DNA of 64,000 nucleotides from Actinoplanes cyaneus (GCF_016862095.1 NZ_BOMH01000074.1:1-64000); one strand, 5' to 3'; counted from the first letter of the stretch, positions 16,864-28,100 are shown. Program-made: numbers and translations. The notes: generated by a model from the letters alone, not told the origin.

Positions 16864-17427
16864 ATGGCCCGGCACACCACGGGACGCAAACCTTATCGGG
16901 GGCCCGGCCCGGCGCGCCTTCCGGTCCTCGGGGTCGACGTCGGCGGGGTGATCGTCAGGCTTGCCGGGCGCGACGAGGACACCTCGTTCTTCGGCAGCCG
17001 GCCCCTGGAGACCCCGGCGGTCGACGGGGTCTTCGAGGCGCTCGCGACACTGACGGGCGCGACGTTCGGCGGGCGGGTGCACCTCGTGTCCAAGGCGGGG
17101 CCGAAGGTCGCCGCGAACACCCGGGACTGGCTGGCCCACCACGGGTTCTTCGCGCGCACCGGCATCGCCGCGGGCAACGTGCACTTCGTGCGGGAGCGGC
17201 GGGACAAGGCGCCGGTGTGCGAGCGGCTCGGCATCACGCACTTCGTCGACGACCGCCTGGACGTTCTGGCGTACCTGGAGTCGGTCGAGCACCGCCACCT
17301 GTTCCTGGGCGGCGGTGACGATGGCGGGGCCGGCAGCGAGCACTCGGCCGCCCCGGATGTCCCGCCCTGGGCGACGGTCACCCGGCGCTGGGCCGAGCTG
17401 GCCACCTTGCTGGCCGCGGCGCGCTGA
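16864..17427 (+). CDS. HAD-superfamily-like protein
   Basis: 187 residues from ATG 16864 (GGGAG 5 bases upstream; ATG 16852 is possible). VLGVDVGGVI is the DxDxxG-like motif I (second Asp replaced by Gly), VHLVSKAG matches motif II, the Lys of RRDKAPVC could serve as motif III, and ITHFVDDRLDVL is a motif IV DD. This order fits HAD phosphohydrolase-like proteins that act on small molecules or are non-catalytic. Converges on a TetR gene with no space between the two coding ends. Confidence 0.65.
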   Translation: MARHTTGRKPYRGPGPARLPVLGVDVGGVIVRLAGRDEDTSFFGSRPLETPAVDGVFEALATLTGATFGGRVHLVSKAGPKVAANTRDWLAHHGFFARTGIAAGNVHFVRERRDKAPVCERLGITHFVDDRLDVLAYLESVEHRHLFLGGGDDGGAGSEHSAAPDVPPWATVTRRWAELATLLAAAR

Positions 17428-18054
17428 TCAGGCCTCCCGGACAGTCAGCACGCCGGCCAGGTCGACGTCGGCCGACTCGCCGCTGTAGCCGCTCTCGGTG
17501 AAAAGCCGGGCACCGAAGACGGTGGTCCAGAAAGTACGCACCTCCACCGCCGCCGGGCGGTCGACCGTCCAGCCGCGGCGCTCCAAAACCGCGGACAGGT
17601 AGCGCTCGGCCTGAAGGAACAGCACCGACAGGCTCTGCTGCACCGAGGCGTGCAGCTCGGGCCGCAGCCGGCTCACCGACATCGCGTGGACCGCGACCGG
17701 CACGGCGGGCAGGGCCAGTGCGGTGCGGGCCAGGGCCGCCCGGAACGACTCCGGGGTCCGTTTGCGCAGCCCGATCGGCTCGAGCCGCTGCGCCTGGTGC
17801 AGCAGCAGCCGGAACGCGGCCTCGACGAAGAGCGCGTCCTTCGAGCCGAAGTAGTACGTGATCTGGTTCGGGTGGGCGCCGGCCGCTCCCGCGATGTCGG
17901 CCACGCTCACCGCGGCCGGGCCGCGCTCGGCGAAGAGGGTCTCGGCGGCCCGCAGGATCGCGTCGCGGGTGCGCCGGCCGCGGGCGCGTGGTGGCTCCGC
18001 TGTCCGGGCTGCGCGTGTCCTGCGGGGTCCGGGGCCGCTCGGGCTGTCCGTCAT
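17428..18054 (-). CDS. TetR family repressor, divergent from fabF-like gene
   Basis: 208 residues. HTH at about 28-75 (ILRAAETLFAERGPAAVSVADIAGAAG followed by ITYYFGSKDALF); the C-terminal domain is of the TetR_C type with a hydrophobic ligand pocket. Start ATG 18054 lies 3 bases from a palindromic TTGTAT-GCT-ATACAA operator shared with the divergent ketosynthase gene, so autoregulation and control of that gene are the simplest reading. A fatty-acyl or polyketide-like ligand would fit but is inference. Confidence 0.85.
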   Translation of the reverse strand: MTDSPSGPGPRRTRAARTAEPPRARGRRTRDAILRAAETLFAERGPAAVSVADIAGAAGAHPNQITYYFGSKDALFVEAAFRLLLHQAQRLEPIGLRKRTPESFRAALARTALALPAVPVAVHAMSVSRLRPELHASVQQSLSVLFLQAERYLSAVLERRGWTVDRPAAVEVRTFWTTVFGARLFTESGYSGESADVDLAGVLTVREA

Positions 18055-18056
18055 TT

Positions 18057-18071
18057 TTGTATGCTATACAA
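18057..18071. promoter_or_regulatory. TetR operator palindrome TTGTAT-N3-ATACAA
   Basis: Perfect 6-bp arms around a GCT centre, in a locally AT-rich stretch between divergent tetR and fabF-like starts. TATGCT inside it is a possible -10 for the ketosynthase gene, so repressor binding would block both promoters. Confidence 0.65.
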
Positions 18072-18103
18072 CTAGCGGCACGATCCGGACGGAAGGGGGC
18101 CCG

Positions 18104-19339
18104 ATGGGCGCGGACGATGTGGTGATCACCGGGCTGGGTGCGACGACGCCGCTGGGCGGGGATGTCGACTCGCTGTGGCAGGGCATGCTGGAGGGCCGCT
18201 CGGGCGTGCGGCGCATCGACGATCTGCTGGGTGGCTACGCCCATCGCGAGGAGCTGCCGACGCTGATCGGCGCCCCGATGGCTGTCTCCCCCGACACGGT
18301 GCTGGGCCGGGTGCCGGCGCGACGGATGGACCGCTGCCAGCAGGCCGCGCTCGTGGCGGCGCGCCAGGCCTGGGCCGACGCGGGCACGCCGGGTGTCGAC
18401 GGCGAGCGCCTGGCCGTCGTGATCGGCACCGGCATCGGCGGCGTCACCACGCTGCTCGAGCAGGACGACGTGATCGAGGAGAAGGGCCCGCGGCGGGTGT
18501 CGCCGCTGACCGTGCCGATGCTGATGCCCAACGGCGCCGCCGCGTGGATCAGCATCGAGCTCGGCGCCAGGGCCGGGGTCTACACGACGTCGGCGGCCTG
18601 CGCCTCCGGGGCCGAGGCGATCGCCCAGGGGGCTCGGCTGATCCGCTCGGGGGAGGCCGATGTGGTCGTCGCCGGCGGCGCCGAGGCGTGCATCGCGCCG
18701 ATCACGCTGGCCGGGTTCGCCCAGTCACGCACCCTCTCCAAGCGCAACGACGAGCCGGAGCGGGCATCCCGGCCGTTCGACGTCGATCGCGACGGGTTCG
18801 TGCTGGGTGAGGGCGCCGGCGTGGTGGTCCTGGAACGGGCCGGGTTCGCCGCGGCGCGCGGCGCACGGCCAGTGGCCCGGCTCGCCGGCTTCGGGATCAC
18901 CGCTGACGCGTATCACATCACCGGCCCGGAGCCGTCCGGCGAAGGACAGATCCGGGCCATCCGGGCCGCGCTGCGGACCGCCGGGCTCACCGCGGGCGAC
19001 GTGGACCACCTCAACTGTCACGCCACCTCGACGGTCGTGGGCGACGCCGGGGAGGCCGTGGCCATCCGGACGGCACTCGGCGACGACGTGGTGCTCACCG
19101 CTCCGAAGGGCGCGATCGGGCACCTCGTGGGGGCGGCCGGCGCGGTCGAGAGCATCATCACGATGCTCTCGGTCGCCGAGCAGGTCATCCCGCCGACGCT
19201 GAACCTGGAGACCAAGGATCCCGCGGTGCGGCTGGACGTGGTCACCGGCGAGCCGCGCAAGCAGGCGATCGGGGCCGCCATCTGCAGCTCGTTCGGCTTC
19301 GGCGGCCAGAACGTGTCGCTGCTGTTCACCCCGGCCTGA
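18104..19339 (+). CDS. Beta-ketoacyl-ACP synthase II (FabF-like)
   Basis: 411 residues with GGAAGGGGG upstream of ATG 18104. Condensing-enzyme triad Cys-His-His: TTSAACASGAEA (Cys), LNCHATSTVVGD (His) and APKGAIGHLVGAAGA (Lys and His). The C-terminal SSFGFGGQNVSLLF is the KAS signature. It condenses malonyl-ACP with acyl-ACP. Standing alone under a TetR repressor, without ACP or reductase genes, it looks like a regulated accessory KAS II that adjusts membrane fatty acids, not the primary fab operon copy. Confidence 0.9.
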   Translation: MGADDVVITGLGATTPLGGDVDSLWQGMLEGRSGVRRIDDLLGGYAHREELPTLIGAPMAVSPDTVLGRVPARRMDRCQQAALVAARQAWADAGTPGVDGERLAVVIGTGIGGVTTLLEQDDVIEEKGPRRVSPLTVPMLMPNGAAAWISIELGARAGVYTTSAACASGAEAIAQGARLIRSGEADVVVAGGAEACIAPITLAGFAQSRTLSKRNDEPERASRPFDVDRDGFVLGEGAGVVVLERAGFAAARGARPVARLAGFGITADAYHITGPEPSGEGQIRAIRAALRTAGLTAGDVDHLNCHATSTVVGDAGEAVAIRTALGDDVVLTAPKGAIGHLVGAAGAVESIITMLSVAEQVIPPTLNLETKDPAVRLDVVTGEPRKQAIGAAICSSFGFGGQNVSLLFTPA

Positions 19340-19725
19340 GCGGCTGTCTCGCAATCTGCTGCCGCAGCTGGCGCGACCATTGGCGTGCCGAGCTCCGTCT
19401 CTGCCATTCGTGGAGCCGTCATGGTGACGCGGAGTCGAACGCGCAAAGTCTGCAGGTGACCGCATCGTCAGCGTACGGCGGTCGTATCGCGGGTGTTTCC
19501 GGGCATGTGCGTCGACCGCAGGGCTGTGGTGACTGTCGCCGCGCTCTTGATCTCCGCCGGCCCCGTGGTGGGCATTTCGAAGGCCTACGGGACAGTCACC
19601 GCCGGGCCGGGGCCGTCGGTTGACGAACCAGGCGCAGCAAACCATCACGCCATCGACGCGATCGAGCGGGATACCTATCCTCCCCCGCCGGGATGGGCCC
19701 CCGCTCGATCGCGTCGGCTGCGGTT
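19340..19725. other. 386-base gap between convergent genes
   Basis: No convincing gene. A short open frame starting around 19493-19505 begins with a signal-like hydrophobic stretch but has no ribosome binding site and runs through the long hairpin at 19654-19716, so it was not called. Confidence 0.5.
19654..19716. terminator. 17-bp perfect stem bidirectional terminator
   Basis: CGACGCGATCGAGCGGG pairs exactly with CCCGCTCGATCGCGTCG across a 29-base loop that itself contains GGATACCTATCC. It sits 10 bases from the end of the minus-strand gene and between two convergent genes, as expected of a bidirectional terminator. Confidence 0.65.
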
Positions 19726-20247
19726 TCAGTGCCTGCGGTCGCGCATGATCCGGTAGCCGTTGAGCGCTACACCGAGCAGGATGATCCCCGACCCGGACCC
19801 GAGGCCCAAGTAGAGCAGGTCCGTACCGGAGGGGTCGGCGAGCAGTTCGCTGACCCCCGCGGTGACCACTCCGGTGGACAGGCCGCCGTAGGTGAACCGC
19901 AGCATGCTGGTGCCGGCCGCCTGGAATGAGGTGTCCTCGGCGTGTTCCGCCGAGTAGACGACGATCCTCAAGGGTCCGAGCCAGAACTCGTGTTTGTCCC
20001 TGGTCTCGTGCAGGGATCTCACGTTGGCCACCCAAGGGCGAACGGGTTCGTTCGTGAGGTTGAGCTCTGGTTGTGAGGGCGGGGCCGTCCCCGCTGGTGC
20101 GACCTCGGTGCTTGTCACCTCGGTGTCAGGGCTGCCTGCTTCCGCAGCACTCTTGATCTCTATGTTCTGCTCGGCCGGCAGGGCCGTACCGTCAGGCGCC
20201 CGGCGCATCGAGCTCGGCATACCCGAATCCTCCGGCACACCGCCCAT
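19726..20247 (-). CDS. Hypothetical membrane-anchored protein (173 aa)
   Basis: ATG 20247 has a perfect AAGGAGGT 8 bases upstream, which fixes the start. The N-terminal half is Pro/Thr/Ala-rich and disordered. The middle holds HEFWLGPLRIVVYSAEHAED. The C-terminus has a Gly-rich hydrophobic segment (GLSTGVVTAGVSELL) and a helix (LLYLGLGSGSGIILLGVAL) followed by a basic RIMRDRRH tail. Not recognised. Base composition is less GC-biased than the flanking genes; it opens the 19.7-30 kb accessory stretch. Confidence 0.6.
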   Translation of the reverse strand: MGGVPEDSGMPSSMRRAPDGTALPAEQNIEIKSAAEAGSPDTEVTSTEVAPAGTAPPSQPELNLTNEPVRPWVANVRSLHETRDKHEFWLGPLRIVVYSAEHAEDTSFQAAGTSMLRFTYGGLSTGVVTAGVSELLADPSGTDLLYLGLGSGSGIILLGVALNGYRIMRDRRH

Positions 20248-20733
20248 GATCCGTACCTCCTTCACCACGGGGGAGTGGGTGAACAGAAACGTTCTCCCGA
20301 GTGGCAGGGTACCGGTAAACGCACCAATGCATGGTCGCGTGTCCACTCATTCGTTCATACATCTGGGCGTGCCGGCCCCTGCTATGTGAGAGCTGCTCAG
20401 ATTGTGTTGCAGATCACAGGCATGGACGGTGCGTGTCGTTCCGGTGGTGATTAGGTGATCAATCCGGCATCTGAGCTGGCAGGTTATGACTCAATGTGAG
20501 CATGACGTGAAACTGAGTGAACGATTGCCGCTAGCCAGCGGCTATCACCGGAACGTACGACTCTACTCTTGGCAATAGGTATGCCTGTCCGTCAGTCTTG
20601 GCGTATGCATATGTAGAGGGATCGCCTCTCGGTCGTACCCCCGGGAGATGATCAGTGATCATGGTTGTCATCGATGCCCGGCGATGCGCACGCTGGCAGT
20701 CCGGTCACGACCTGTTGACGTAAGGAGGTCAGG
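20248..20733. other. 486-base low-GC intergenic region
   Basis: Divergent promoter region with noticeably more A/T than the rest of the window. Contains a short GCCGCT-AGCC-AGCGGC hairpin around 20527-20545 and no open frame with a start signal. Probably carries promoters for both flanking genes; no specific operator recognised. Confidence 0.5.
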
Positions 20734-21051
20734 GTGCCCATCCAGTCACCACCCACTCACATCGCGGTCGAACCGCCTGCACTCAGCAGCCACCACAGAT
20801 TGCTGATGGTGGTCATCGTCATCACCTTTGCTGCCATGCTGTCCTTCGGTGCCGCAGCACTGGACATGTCTGAGCCGAGCGCGGCGGCGGCCGTCGGCTC
20901 TATGGCTACGGCGGCAGCGCTCGCGATCCTCGGGCGTCAGCCAGGGGCGCCCCATCACGCCGGCACCATGCCAAGACCTCGCAGGCTGCTGCCGGCGCGT
21001 CCGCCCCGGCGGAGCCCGATGGGGTCACCATGGTCATTCAGCGGTAGGTAA
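20734..21051 (+). CDS. Small membrane protein (105 aa)
   Basis: GTG 20734 preceded by TAAGGAGGT at ideal spacing. A polar 22-residue N-terminus is followed by a helix (LLMVVIVITFAAMLSFGAA) and a second, weaker one (GSMATAAALAILG), ending in a basic Pro/Arg tail. No family recognised. It is 13 bases from the next gene, a ribbon-helix-helix protein, and probably forms a two-gene operon with it that ends at the 21486 terminator. Confidence 0.6.
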   Translation: MPIQSPPTHIAVEPPALSSHHRLLMVVIVITFAAMLSFGAAALDMSEPSAAAAVGSMATAAALAILGRQPGAPHHAGTMPRPRRLLPARPPRRSPMGSPWSFSGR

Positions 21052-21064
21052 AGGAGGGATGGAC

Positions 21065-21403
21065 GTGACCGATCTCGCTACCGGTATCGATCCCGAGACC
21101 ATTGAGAAGACCACCGGCACCGCCGCTACGCCGCCCACCCCGCCCACGTCTCGGCCGGAACCGCCTGGCGGTCGAGGCGGCGGCAGTCAACTGACGCGTA
21201 CCACTGTTAATCTCACACCCCAGGCGGTCGCTGCGCTCGAGCGCATGGTCGCCGACGGCCAAGGCCCGAACAAGTCCGAGCTGATCAACCGCGGAGTGCA
21301 AGTGCTGGAGATCATTCAGCAGGTACTCGGCCCCAACAAAAACCGGCTCACCGTCAAACACGACGACGGCACCGAGGAACGCATCTGGATCATCGGCGGA
21401 TAG
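21065..21403 (+). CDS. Ribbon-helix-helix DNA-binding protein
   Basis: 112 residues from GTG 21065 (AAGGAGG 7 bases upstream; the ATG at 21059 is too close to it). A disordered Thr/Pro-rich N-terminus precedes the RHH module: the strand TRTTVNLTPQ, helix AVAALERMV, a GPNKSELINR turn and helix GVQVLEIIQQV, the CopG/Arc pattern. A charged tail follows (DDGTEERIWII). RHH proteins repress small operons, toxin-antitoxin pairs or plasmid genes. The partner gene upstream is a membrane protein, so a toxin-antitoxin role is only one possibility. Confidence 0.65.
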   Translation: MTDLATGIDPETIEKTTGTAATPPTPPTSRPEPPGGRGGGSQLTRTTVNLTPQAVAALERMVADGQGPNKSELINRGVQVLEIIQQVLGPNKNRLTVKHDDGTEERIWIIGG

Positions 21404-21485
21404 TTCTCCGCCCTGCCCTCCAGGCTCCCACTCCGGCAGGACGGTGGCAGTCCCAGGCGGATCTGAACCGAAAGAAGGGCACAGG

Positions 21486-21520
21486 AAACGGCACCCGGCG
21501 GCAAGCGGGTGCCGTTTTCC
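21486..21520 (+). terminator. Rho-independent terminator
   Basis: AAACGGCACCCG pairs with CGGGTGCCGTTT over an 8-base loop, ending in TTTT. One of the few classical stem-plus-T-tract terminators in the window; it closes the membrane/RHH operon. Confidence 0.85.
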
Positions 21521-22182
21521 GTCGGGCCGGGGGTTTTCCGGATCTACGTTCTGCCTACGCTACGGCGCTGAACTGGGGGCAAGATTCCCTGAGGGGTACA
21601 GCCTCCGCACGCTCACCGGTCCCGCTGACGCCGACGATGCTGCTTGCGCGTGAGGACGGCTAGGCGGCCGGCTGTGGGCTCTGGACGCGGCTGTCCGCGG
21701 GAACCGCCGAGCTACATGCACTTGTGGGTCGCGCCACAAGCGCGCGATCGGGCCCGGCCGGCGCCTATTGGCCGCCGCCCTGGAGGCGGACGCCGTCGCG
21801 CACGGCATCGGCGTGATGCGGCTCGGCACCTACGAGGCGACTGCGCTCCACCCCTGTGCTTGGTGCGAGGGGGGCAACTGCGGCGCCTCGCCCTACGGCC
21901 GACTGGCGTTCGAGAAAATGCTGGTGAGCTGCCGCGAATAGACGGTTGGCGGGCACCGGCACGTGATGGCCGCGCGGGCCCGGATGGTGGGCGCGGGCTG
22001 TGCGGGTCGTCGGCGGGGCGGGTGCTCGCCGGAGAGCGGGGCTCCGGCCGTACGCGAGCAATCGGTTCTTGATCGTGAAGTGTCCGAAAGGACGACTGAT
22101 TCGCATACTCAGATGTATCGATCTGGTGTTAGCGTCCTCCCGATCATGTGACTCGGTGAATCACGGGACGGGGGAGAGCCGC
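21521..22182. other. 660-base gap with a possible gene remnant
   Basis: Mostly no supported gene. From about 21759 to the TAG at 21939 one frame reads RRLLAAALEADAVAHGIGVM, then LHPCAWCEGGNCGASPYG, then LAFEKMLVSCRE and stop. The CxxC-x4-C spacing looks like the end of a real protein, but no start or upstream domain is found. The last 100 bases carry the promoter of the RHS gene. Confidence 0.35.
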
Positions 22183-25100
22183 ATGCCGCTTGCGCGTGCG
22201 CACTTTTATTCAACGGGGACGAGGGCCGTCGGTTTCGCGACGGCCGTGATCCTCGCGGCGACGATGTCCGATCTGCCAGCCACCTCACCGGCTGCCGCCG
22301 CTCCGGCGCGGCAGGATCCGGCCGCACAATCCTGCCCGTCCGATCGGGTGGACCTCGCGTCCGCGGCGATCGCGGCGAAACTCTGCGCCGGCCCGGTGGA
22401 GGCGACCGGCAAACGGTCGGAGACCACCAGGGTCTTCGTGAACCCGGACGGCACCCTCACCGAGGAACGGGCGATGGCCCCGGTCCGGGTGCGCAACGGC
22501 GCCCGCTGGGACGACGTCGACCTGACCCTGATCCGCGACGCCGACGGCTCCGTCGTGCCCCGGGTGCACGCCCGCGCGCTGCGCCTGAGCGGTCCGCAGA
22601 GCGGCGCCGGCCAGCACGAGGTCGTCTCGCTGGGCAGCGGCGCGCAGCGGACCGGCGTGTCCTGGACCGGTCCGCTGCCGGAGCCGGTGCTGGACGGGCC
22701 AACCGCCACCTATCCCGAGGTGCGACCCGGCGTCGACCTGGTGGTTCGTGCCCAGAGCACCGGTTACGAGCAGTTCTTCGTCGCCAAGGACCGCGCCGCG
22801 CTGCGCCGGGCCGCGAAGCTGAGCCTGCCGATGACCACCGGCAAGCTCACCGCCTCCGCCGACGGCCGGGGCGGCCTCGACTTCACCGACGCAAAGGGCC
22901 GCGTGATCGGCCGGGCGCAGGCGCCGGAGATGTGGGACGCGAAGGTCGGCGCCCTCTCCGGCATCCACGTCAACCGTGCCCCGGTCGGCCTGCGGGTCAC
23001 CGGGAAGCGGGCGGGACGGGCCACCATGGAGTTGACCGCCGACGCGGGCTTCGTGGAACGGGCCGACCTGACGTTCCCGGTCACCATCGACCCGCCCGCC
23101 TCCCTGCCGGTGGCGTTCGACGCCTTCGTGCAGAACAGCTACTCCAGCGACCAGTCCGGTGCGGACGAGCTGCGACTGGGCCACGTCGACGACGGCGGCT
23201 CCTTCACCGCCCGCTCCTACCTGCGGTTCGGCACCACCGGCCTGGCCGGCGCCCGGATCATGTCGGCGAAGCTGCGGCTCTGGGAGACCCACTCCTGGTC
23301 GTGCACGGCGGCGTCGTGGGAGGCGTGGCGCACCGACCGGGCCGACGCCGCGACCCGCTGGACCGCGCAGCCCGCCGCCCGGGAGAAGGTCGGCACCTCG
23401 ACCGAGACCAAGGGTTACAGCTCGTCCTGCGGCGACGGCTACGTCTACGTCGAGGTCGGCCCGGCGCTGCAGTACGCGGCGACCGCGCAGAGCAGCGACG
23501 TCACGGTGATGCTGCGCGGCACCAGCGAGACGTCCTCGGCGGGCTGGAAGAAGTTCGACTCCTCCGAGGCGGCGCACCCGCCGGTCGTCACCATCACCTA
23601 CAACAGCGCGCCGGCCGCACCCACCGCGCAGGCCGTCGCCCCCTGTTACTCCGCCTGCGCGGCCGGCGCGCAGACCTCGGGCGTACGCCCGACGTTGTCG
23701 GCCAAGCTCGCCGACGTCAACGCCGGTCAGGCGCTGACCGCCGAGTTCGAGGTGCGGGACAAGGCCACCGGCGCGGCCGTCGCCTCCTCCGGCGTGCTCT
23801 CCGGCGGCTGGACCAACGGGTCGGCCGCCGCCTGGCAGCTCACCTCGGACCTGGCCACCGGCACCACCTACCAGTGGCGGGTGCGGGCCCGGGACCCGGA
23901 GGCCGCGGGCGTCTGGACCGATTGGACGGACCTGACCGTCGACACCACGAAACCGCTGGTGCCGTTCGTGTCGGCGGGGATCTACCTCAACGACGGCCAG
24001 CCGCACGGCGGGGCGGGCCAGTCCGACACGTTCACGCTGACCCCGGCCAGTGGCAGCACCGACCTGGCGGCCTTCGTGTACCGCCTGGACACCGACGCCT
24101 CCGCCACCACCCTGGCGGCGACCGGCACGGCAACGGTCACGCTCAGCCCGCGCGACGGGCAGCGCACCCTCACCGTGCAGGCCAAGGACCGGGCCGGCAA
24201 CCTCTCGGCGGCCAACACGTACACCTTCTCGGCCGGCAGCGCGGCCCTGGCGCAGCCGCTGCCCGGCGCCAACATCGTCAAGCGGACCAAACTGGAGATC
24301 TTCACACCGGTGGCCGGGTACACCCGGGCGTACTACGAGTACCGCCGCGGGCCGGGCGGGGCCACCCTGCCGGTGCCGTCGGCGAACCTGACCTCGGCGA
24401 CCGGCGCCCCGATCACCGCCACCGCTGCCGCACCGGTCAGCATCGCCGGGCTCGGCGGCTACGCGGTCTGGAACGCCTCGGAGACCCTCGGCCTGGTCGG
24501 CGGGGTCGTCGAGGTGCGGGCCCGGATCTTCACCGCGAGCTCGACCACACCGGTCTACGACACTCCGTGGGTACGGGTGACCGTCGACTCCAGCGGTGAC
24601 GGCGGGGCCGGCGACGAGATCGGGCCGGGCGACGTCAACCTGCTCACCGGTGACCTGAGCCTGGACGCCTCGGACGCCGACGAGCTCGGCCTGACCGTCA
24701 CCCGGGCCGCCTCGTCCCGCGGGCCGAACGACGGTTACCAGGCGATGCCGGAGAAGCTGACCGCCAACCAGCAGCAGGTCTCCACCGACCTGACCGGGTT
24801 CACCGTGCCCTCGACCGCCACGGCCGCCCGGTCCACCGCCCGCGGGCAGGGTGATGTCACCCCGCTCGACTCGGTGGAGATCACCCCGGCCGCGTCCGGC
24901 ACGAGCAACGACACCTACGTCGCGCTCGGCGGGGACACCGGCGGGCTGCGGCTGGGCATGCAGGCGGGCCGTACGTACCGGGCCACCGCCTGGATCTACG
25001 TGCCGGCCGCCACCACGCTCGCCCCGGACAACGCCGCGAGCGGGCTGCGGGTCGTCGGCTTCTTCAAGAACGGCACCGCGTACACCCCGGTGGCCTCGCC

Positions 25101-28100
25101 GATGGCCGCGTACACCGACGGCTGGCAGGAACTGTCGGTCGACATGACCGTGCCGGCCGGCGCCACCGAGGCGCTGTTCCGGCTCTACAACGGCAACGCC
25201 GCCGGCAGCGGCAAGAAGGTCTACTGGGACAACGTCTCGGTGACCGAGGTGGTGTCACCGTTCGGCCCGTCGTGGGCCGGTGGCGCGACCGGTGGTCCCG
25301 CCGAGAGCGACTACACCACGCTGACCTTCCCGTGGAAGTCGGTCGCCCGACTCGACACGATCGGCGGCGGCTGGGTCACCTTCTCCCGCAACGCCGACGG
25401 CACCTCCTTCACCCCGGAGCCCGGCAGTGAGCAGCTGACCCTGTCCGCACCGGACTCGTCGACCTACCGGGTGGCCGACCTGGAAGGCGCGGTCACCGAG
25501 TTCAAGCAGCAGGGCGGCGTGTGGACGGCCTCCTCGAGCTGGACCGACGAGGACAAGGCGGCGACCCGCTACGTCTACGACACCACCGGCGGGCGCCTGC
25601 TGCTCAAGCGGGTGGTCAACCCGGCCGACCCGGGGGTGGACACCAACGGCTGCACCGGTACGACACTGCCGCGCGGCTGTGAGGTCCTGGAGTACGTCTA
25701 CGCCACCACGACCACCGCGGGCCTGAGCCCGACCGTCTTCGGTGACGTCACCGACCGGGTCTCCACCGTCAAGCTGTGGTCCTGGGACCCGGTGGCCGGT
25801 GCCGAGAACGCGGTCGACATCGTCAAGTACACCTACGACAACCTGGGACGACTGCGGGAGTCCTGGGATCCGCGGATCAGCCCGGCGCTGAAGAAGACCT
25901 ACGAGTACGACGCGGCCGGACGCGTGATCAAGGCCGGAGCCCCGGGCGAGCTGCCCTGGTCGGTGGATTACGCCGCACCGGACGCGGACACGGCGGCGCT
26001 GCGCTGGAACCTCGACGGCACCGCCGCCGACTCCTCCGGCGCCGGCCGTAACGGCACTGCCATCGGCGTCGGCTGGGGCCAGGGCAACGACCCGAAGAAC
26101 CCGGGGGACCAGGCCGCGGTCTTCAACGGTGCCGCCGGCGCTCAGGTCACCGCGGCCGGCACCGCGTTGTCGAACACCGCGTCCTACACGGTCTCGGCGT
26201 GGGCGCGGATCAGCGACAAGTCGGCCAACCGCACGATCGTCTCCAAGGACGGCAGCCGTACCAGCGGTTTCTTCCTCAACTACGTCAAGGACACCGACCG
26301 GTGGGCGTTCTCCCGCACCACCGCCGACAACGACGACTCGACAGCGGTCCGGGCGACCTCGAACGGGGCGCCGGTCCTCGGGCAGTGGACCCATCTGGCC
26401 GGGGTCTACGACACCGCGTCGGGCAAGATGAAGCTGTACGTCAACGGTGTCCCGCAGAGCACCACCGCGGCCACCGGCGGCTGGAACGCCACGGGTGGGT
26501 ACGTGGTCGGCCGGGCCAAGTGGGCCGGCGCCGCCACGAACCTGTGGGCCGGTGGTATCGACGATGTCCGGGTCTACGGCTCGGCGCTGTCCGACGCGCA
26601 GATCGCGACGCTGGCCGGTGACGAGAACACCGGGCGGGTCGTGCGGGTCCGGCGGGCCGCCCTCAAGCAGGGCAGCACGTCGGAGACCGACGGCGAGACG
26701 GCGACCACGCTGGTCTACAACGTGCCGCTGACCAGGGCGGCCGGCGGACCGTACGACATGAACTTCGCCGCCGTCTCCACCTGGGGGCAGAGCGACCTGC
26801 CCACGGACGCCACGGCGGTGTTCGTGCCCGAGCAGGTGCCGGCCCGCAGCAGTGCGAGCCCGGCGAGCCCGGGCAGCGGCGGTTACACGTACGCCGACGT
26901 CCACTATCTCAACGCGGGCGGCCAGGAGGTGAACACCGCGACGCCGGGCGGCGAGATCGACACCAAGGAGTACGACCGGTTCGGCAACGCGGTACGCACC
27001 CTGGAGTCCTCCGAGCGGGCCCTGGCCCTGGGCACCCTGCCCGGCGCCGCGGCCGACCTGGCGGAGCTCGGTCTGGCCGACTCGGACACCGCCACCCGCG
27101 CCCGGGCGCTGTCCACCGTCAACCGGTACAGCAGCGACGGCCTCGACCTGCTCGAGACCGTCGGCCCGACCCGGTCGCTGGTGCTGGAACGGCCACTGGC
27201 CGACCCGGACAGCGGCGGGCCGCTCGCCGCGCTCGCCGCGGGCGACACGGTCATCGGCCGGGCCAGGACGGTGCAGGCCTACGACGAGGGCAAACCGGAC
27301 GGTGCGACGTACCACCTGGTCACCACCCAGACGACCGGGGCGCTGATCGACGGTTATCCGATGGCCGACGTCCGGGTCAGCCGCAACGGCTACGGCGCCG
27401 AGAAGGGCGGCAAGTCCGGCTGGGAGGTCAAACAGCCGACCAAGGTCACCGTCGAGGCCTCACCGGGCGGCGACAGCACCACCACCTACACGGTGTTCGG
27501 CGACGACGGCAAGGTGACCGCGTCGTGGGGCATCGGGTCGACCGGCGACGACGCCCGCGCCACCCGGACCGTCTACTGGACGGCCGGCGCCAACAGCGCG
27601 GACAGCGCCTGCGGCAACCGTCCCGAGTGGTCCGGGCAGGTCTGCGTCACCCGGGCGGCCGGCGCGGTCACCGGCCACGACCCCGACCGGATGACCGGCG
27701 CGCTGCCGGTCCGGCGGGTCACCCGGGTCGACCGGTTCGGTGGTGAGGCCGAGGTCGTCGAGACCGCGGACGGCAAGACCCGGACCACGACCACGCAGTA
27801 CGACGGCGCGGGCCGGGTCGTGAGCACCGGTGTCGAGGGCGGCCTCGGCACGGCGGTTCCCACGGTGAGCACCACGTACGAGCAGGCCGGTGGCCGCCCC
27901 GCGGTCACCACCGCCGGCCCGGACGTGATCACCCGGCAGTTCGACGCGCTGGGCCGCACGGTCGGGTACACCGACGCCGACGGGGCCAAGACGATCACCG
28001 AGTACGACCGGTACGGCAACCAGATCCGGGTCAGTGACCCGACCGGGACGACCAGCTACGCCTACGACCGCACGGTCGACCCGCGTGGCCTGCTCACCTC

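Noticed and set aside
19493..19756. Small plus-strand frame with a signal-peptide-like start
   Set aside because: No ribosome site, passes through a perfect 17-bp stem hairpin and overlaps the end of a better supported minus gene.
25255..27315. Minus-strand 686-codon open frame inside the RHS gene
   Set aside because: Antisense to the YD-repeat region; no motifs, typical high-GC shadow.
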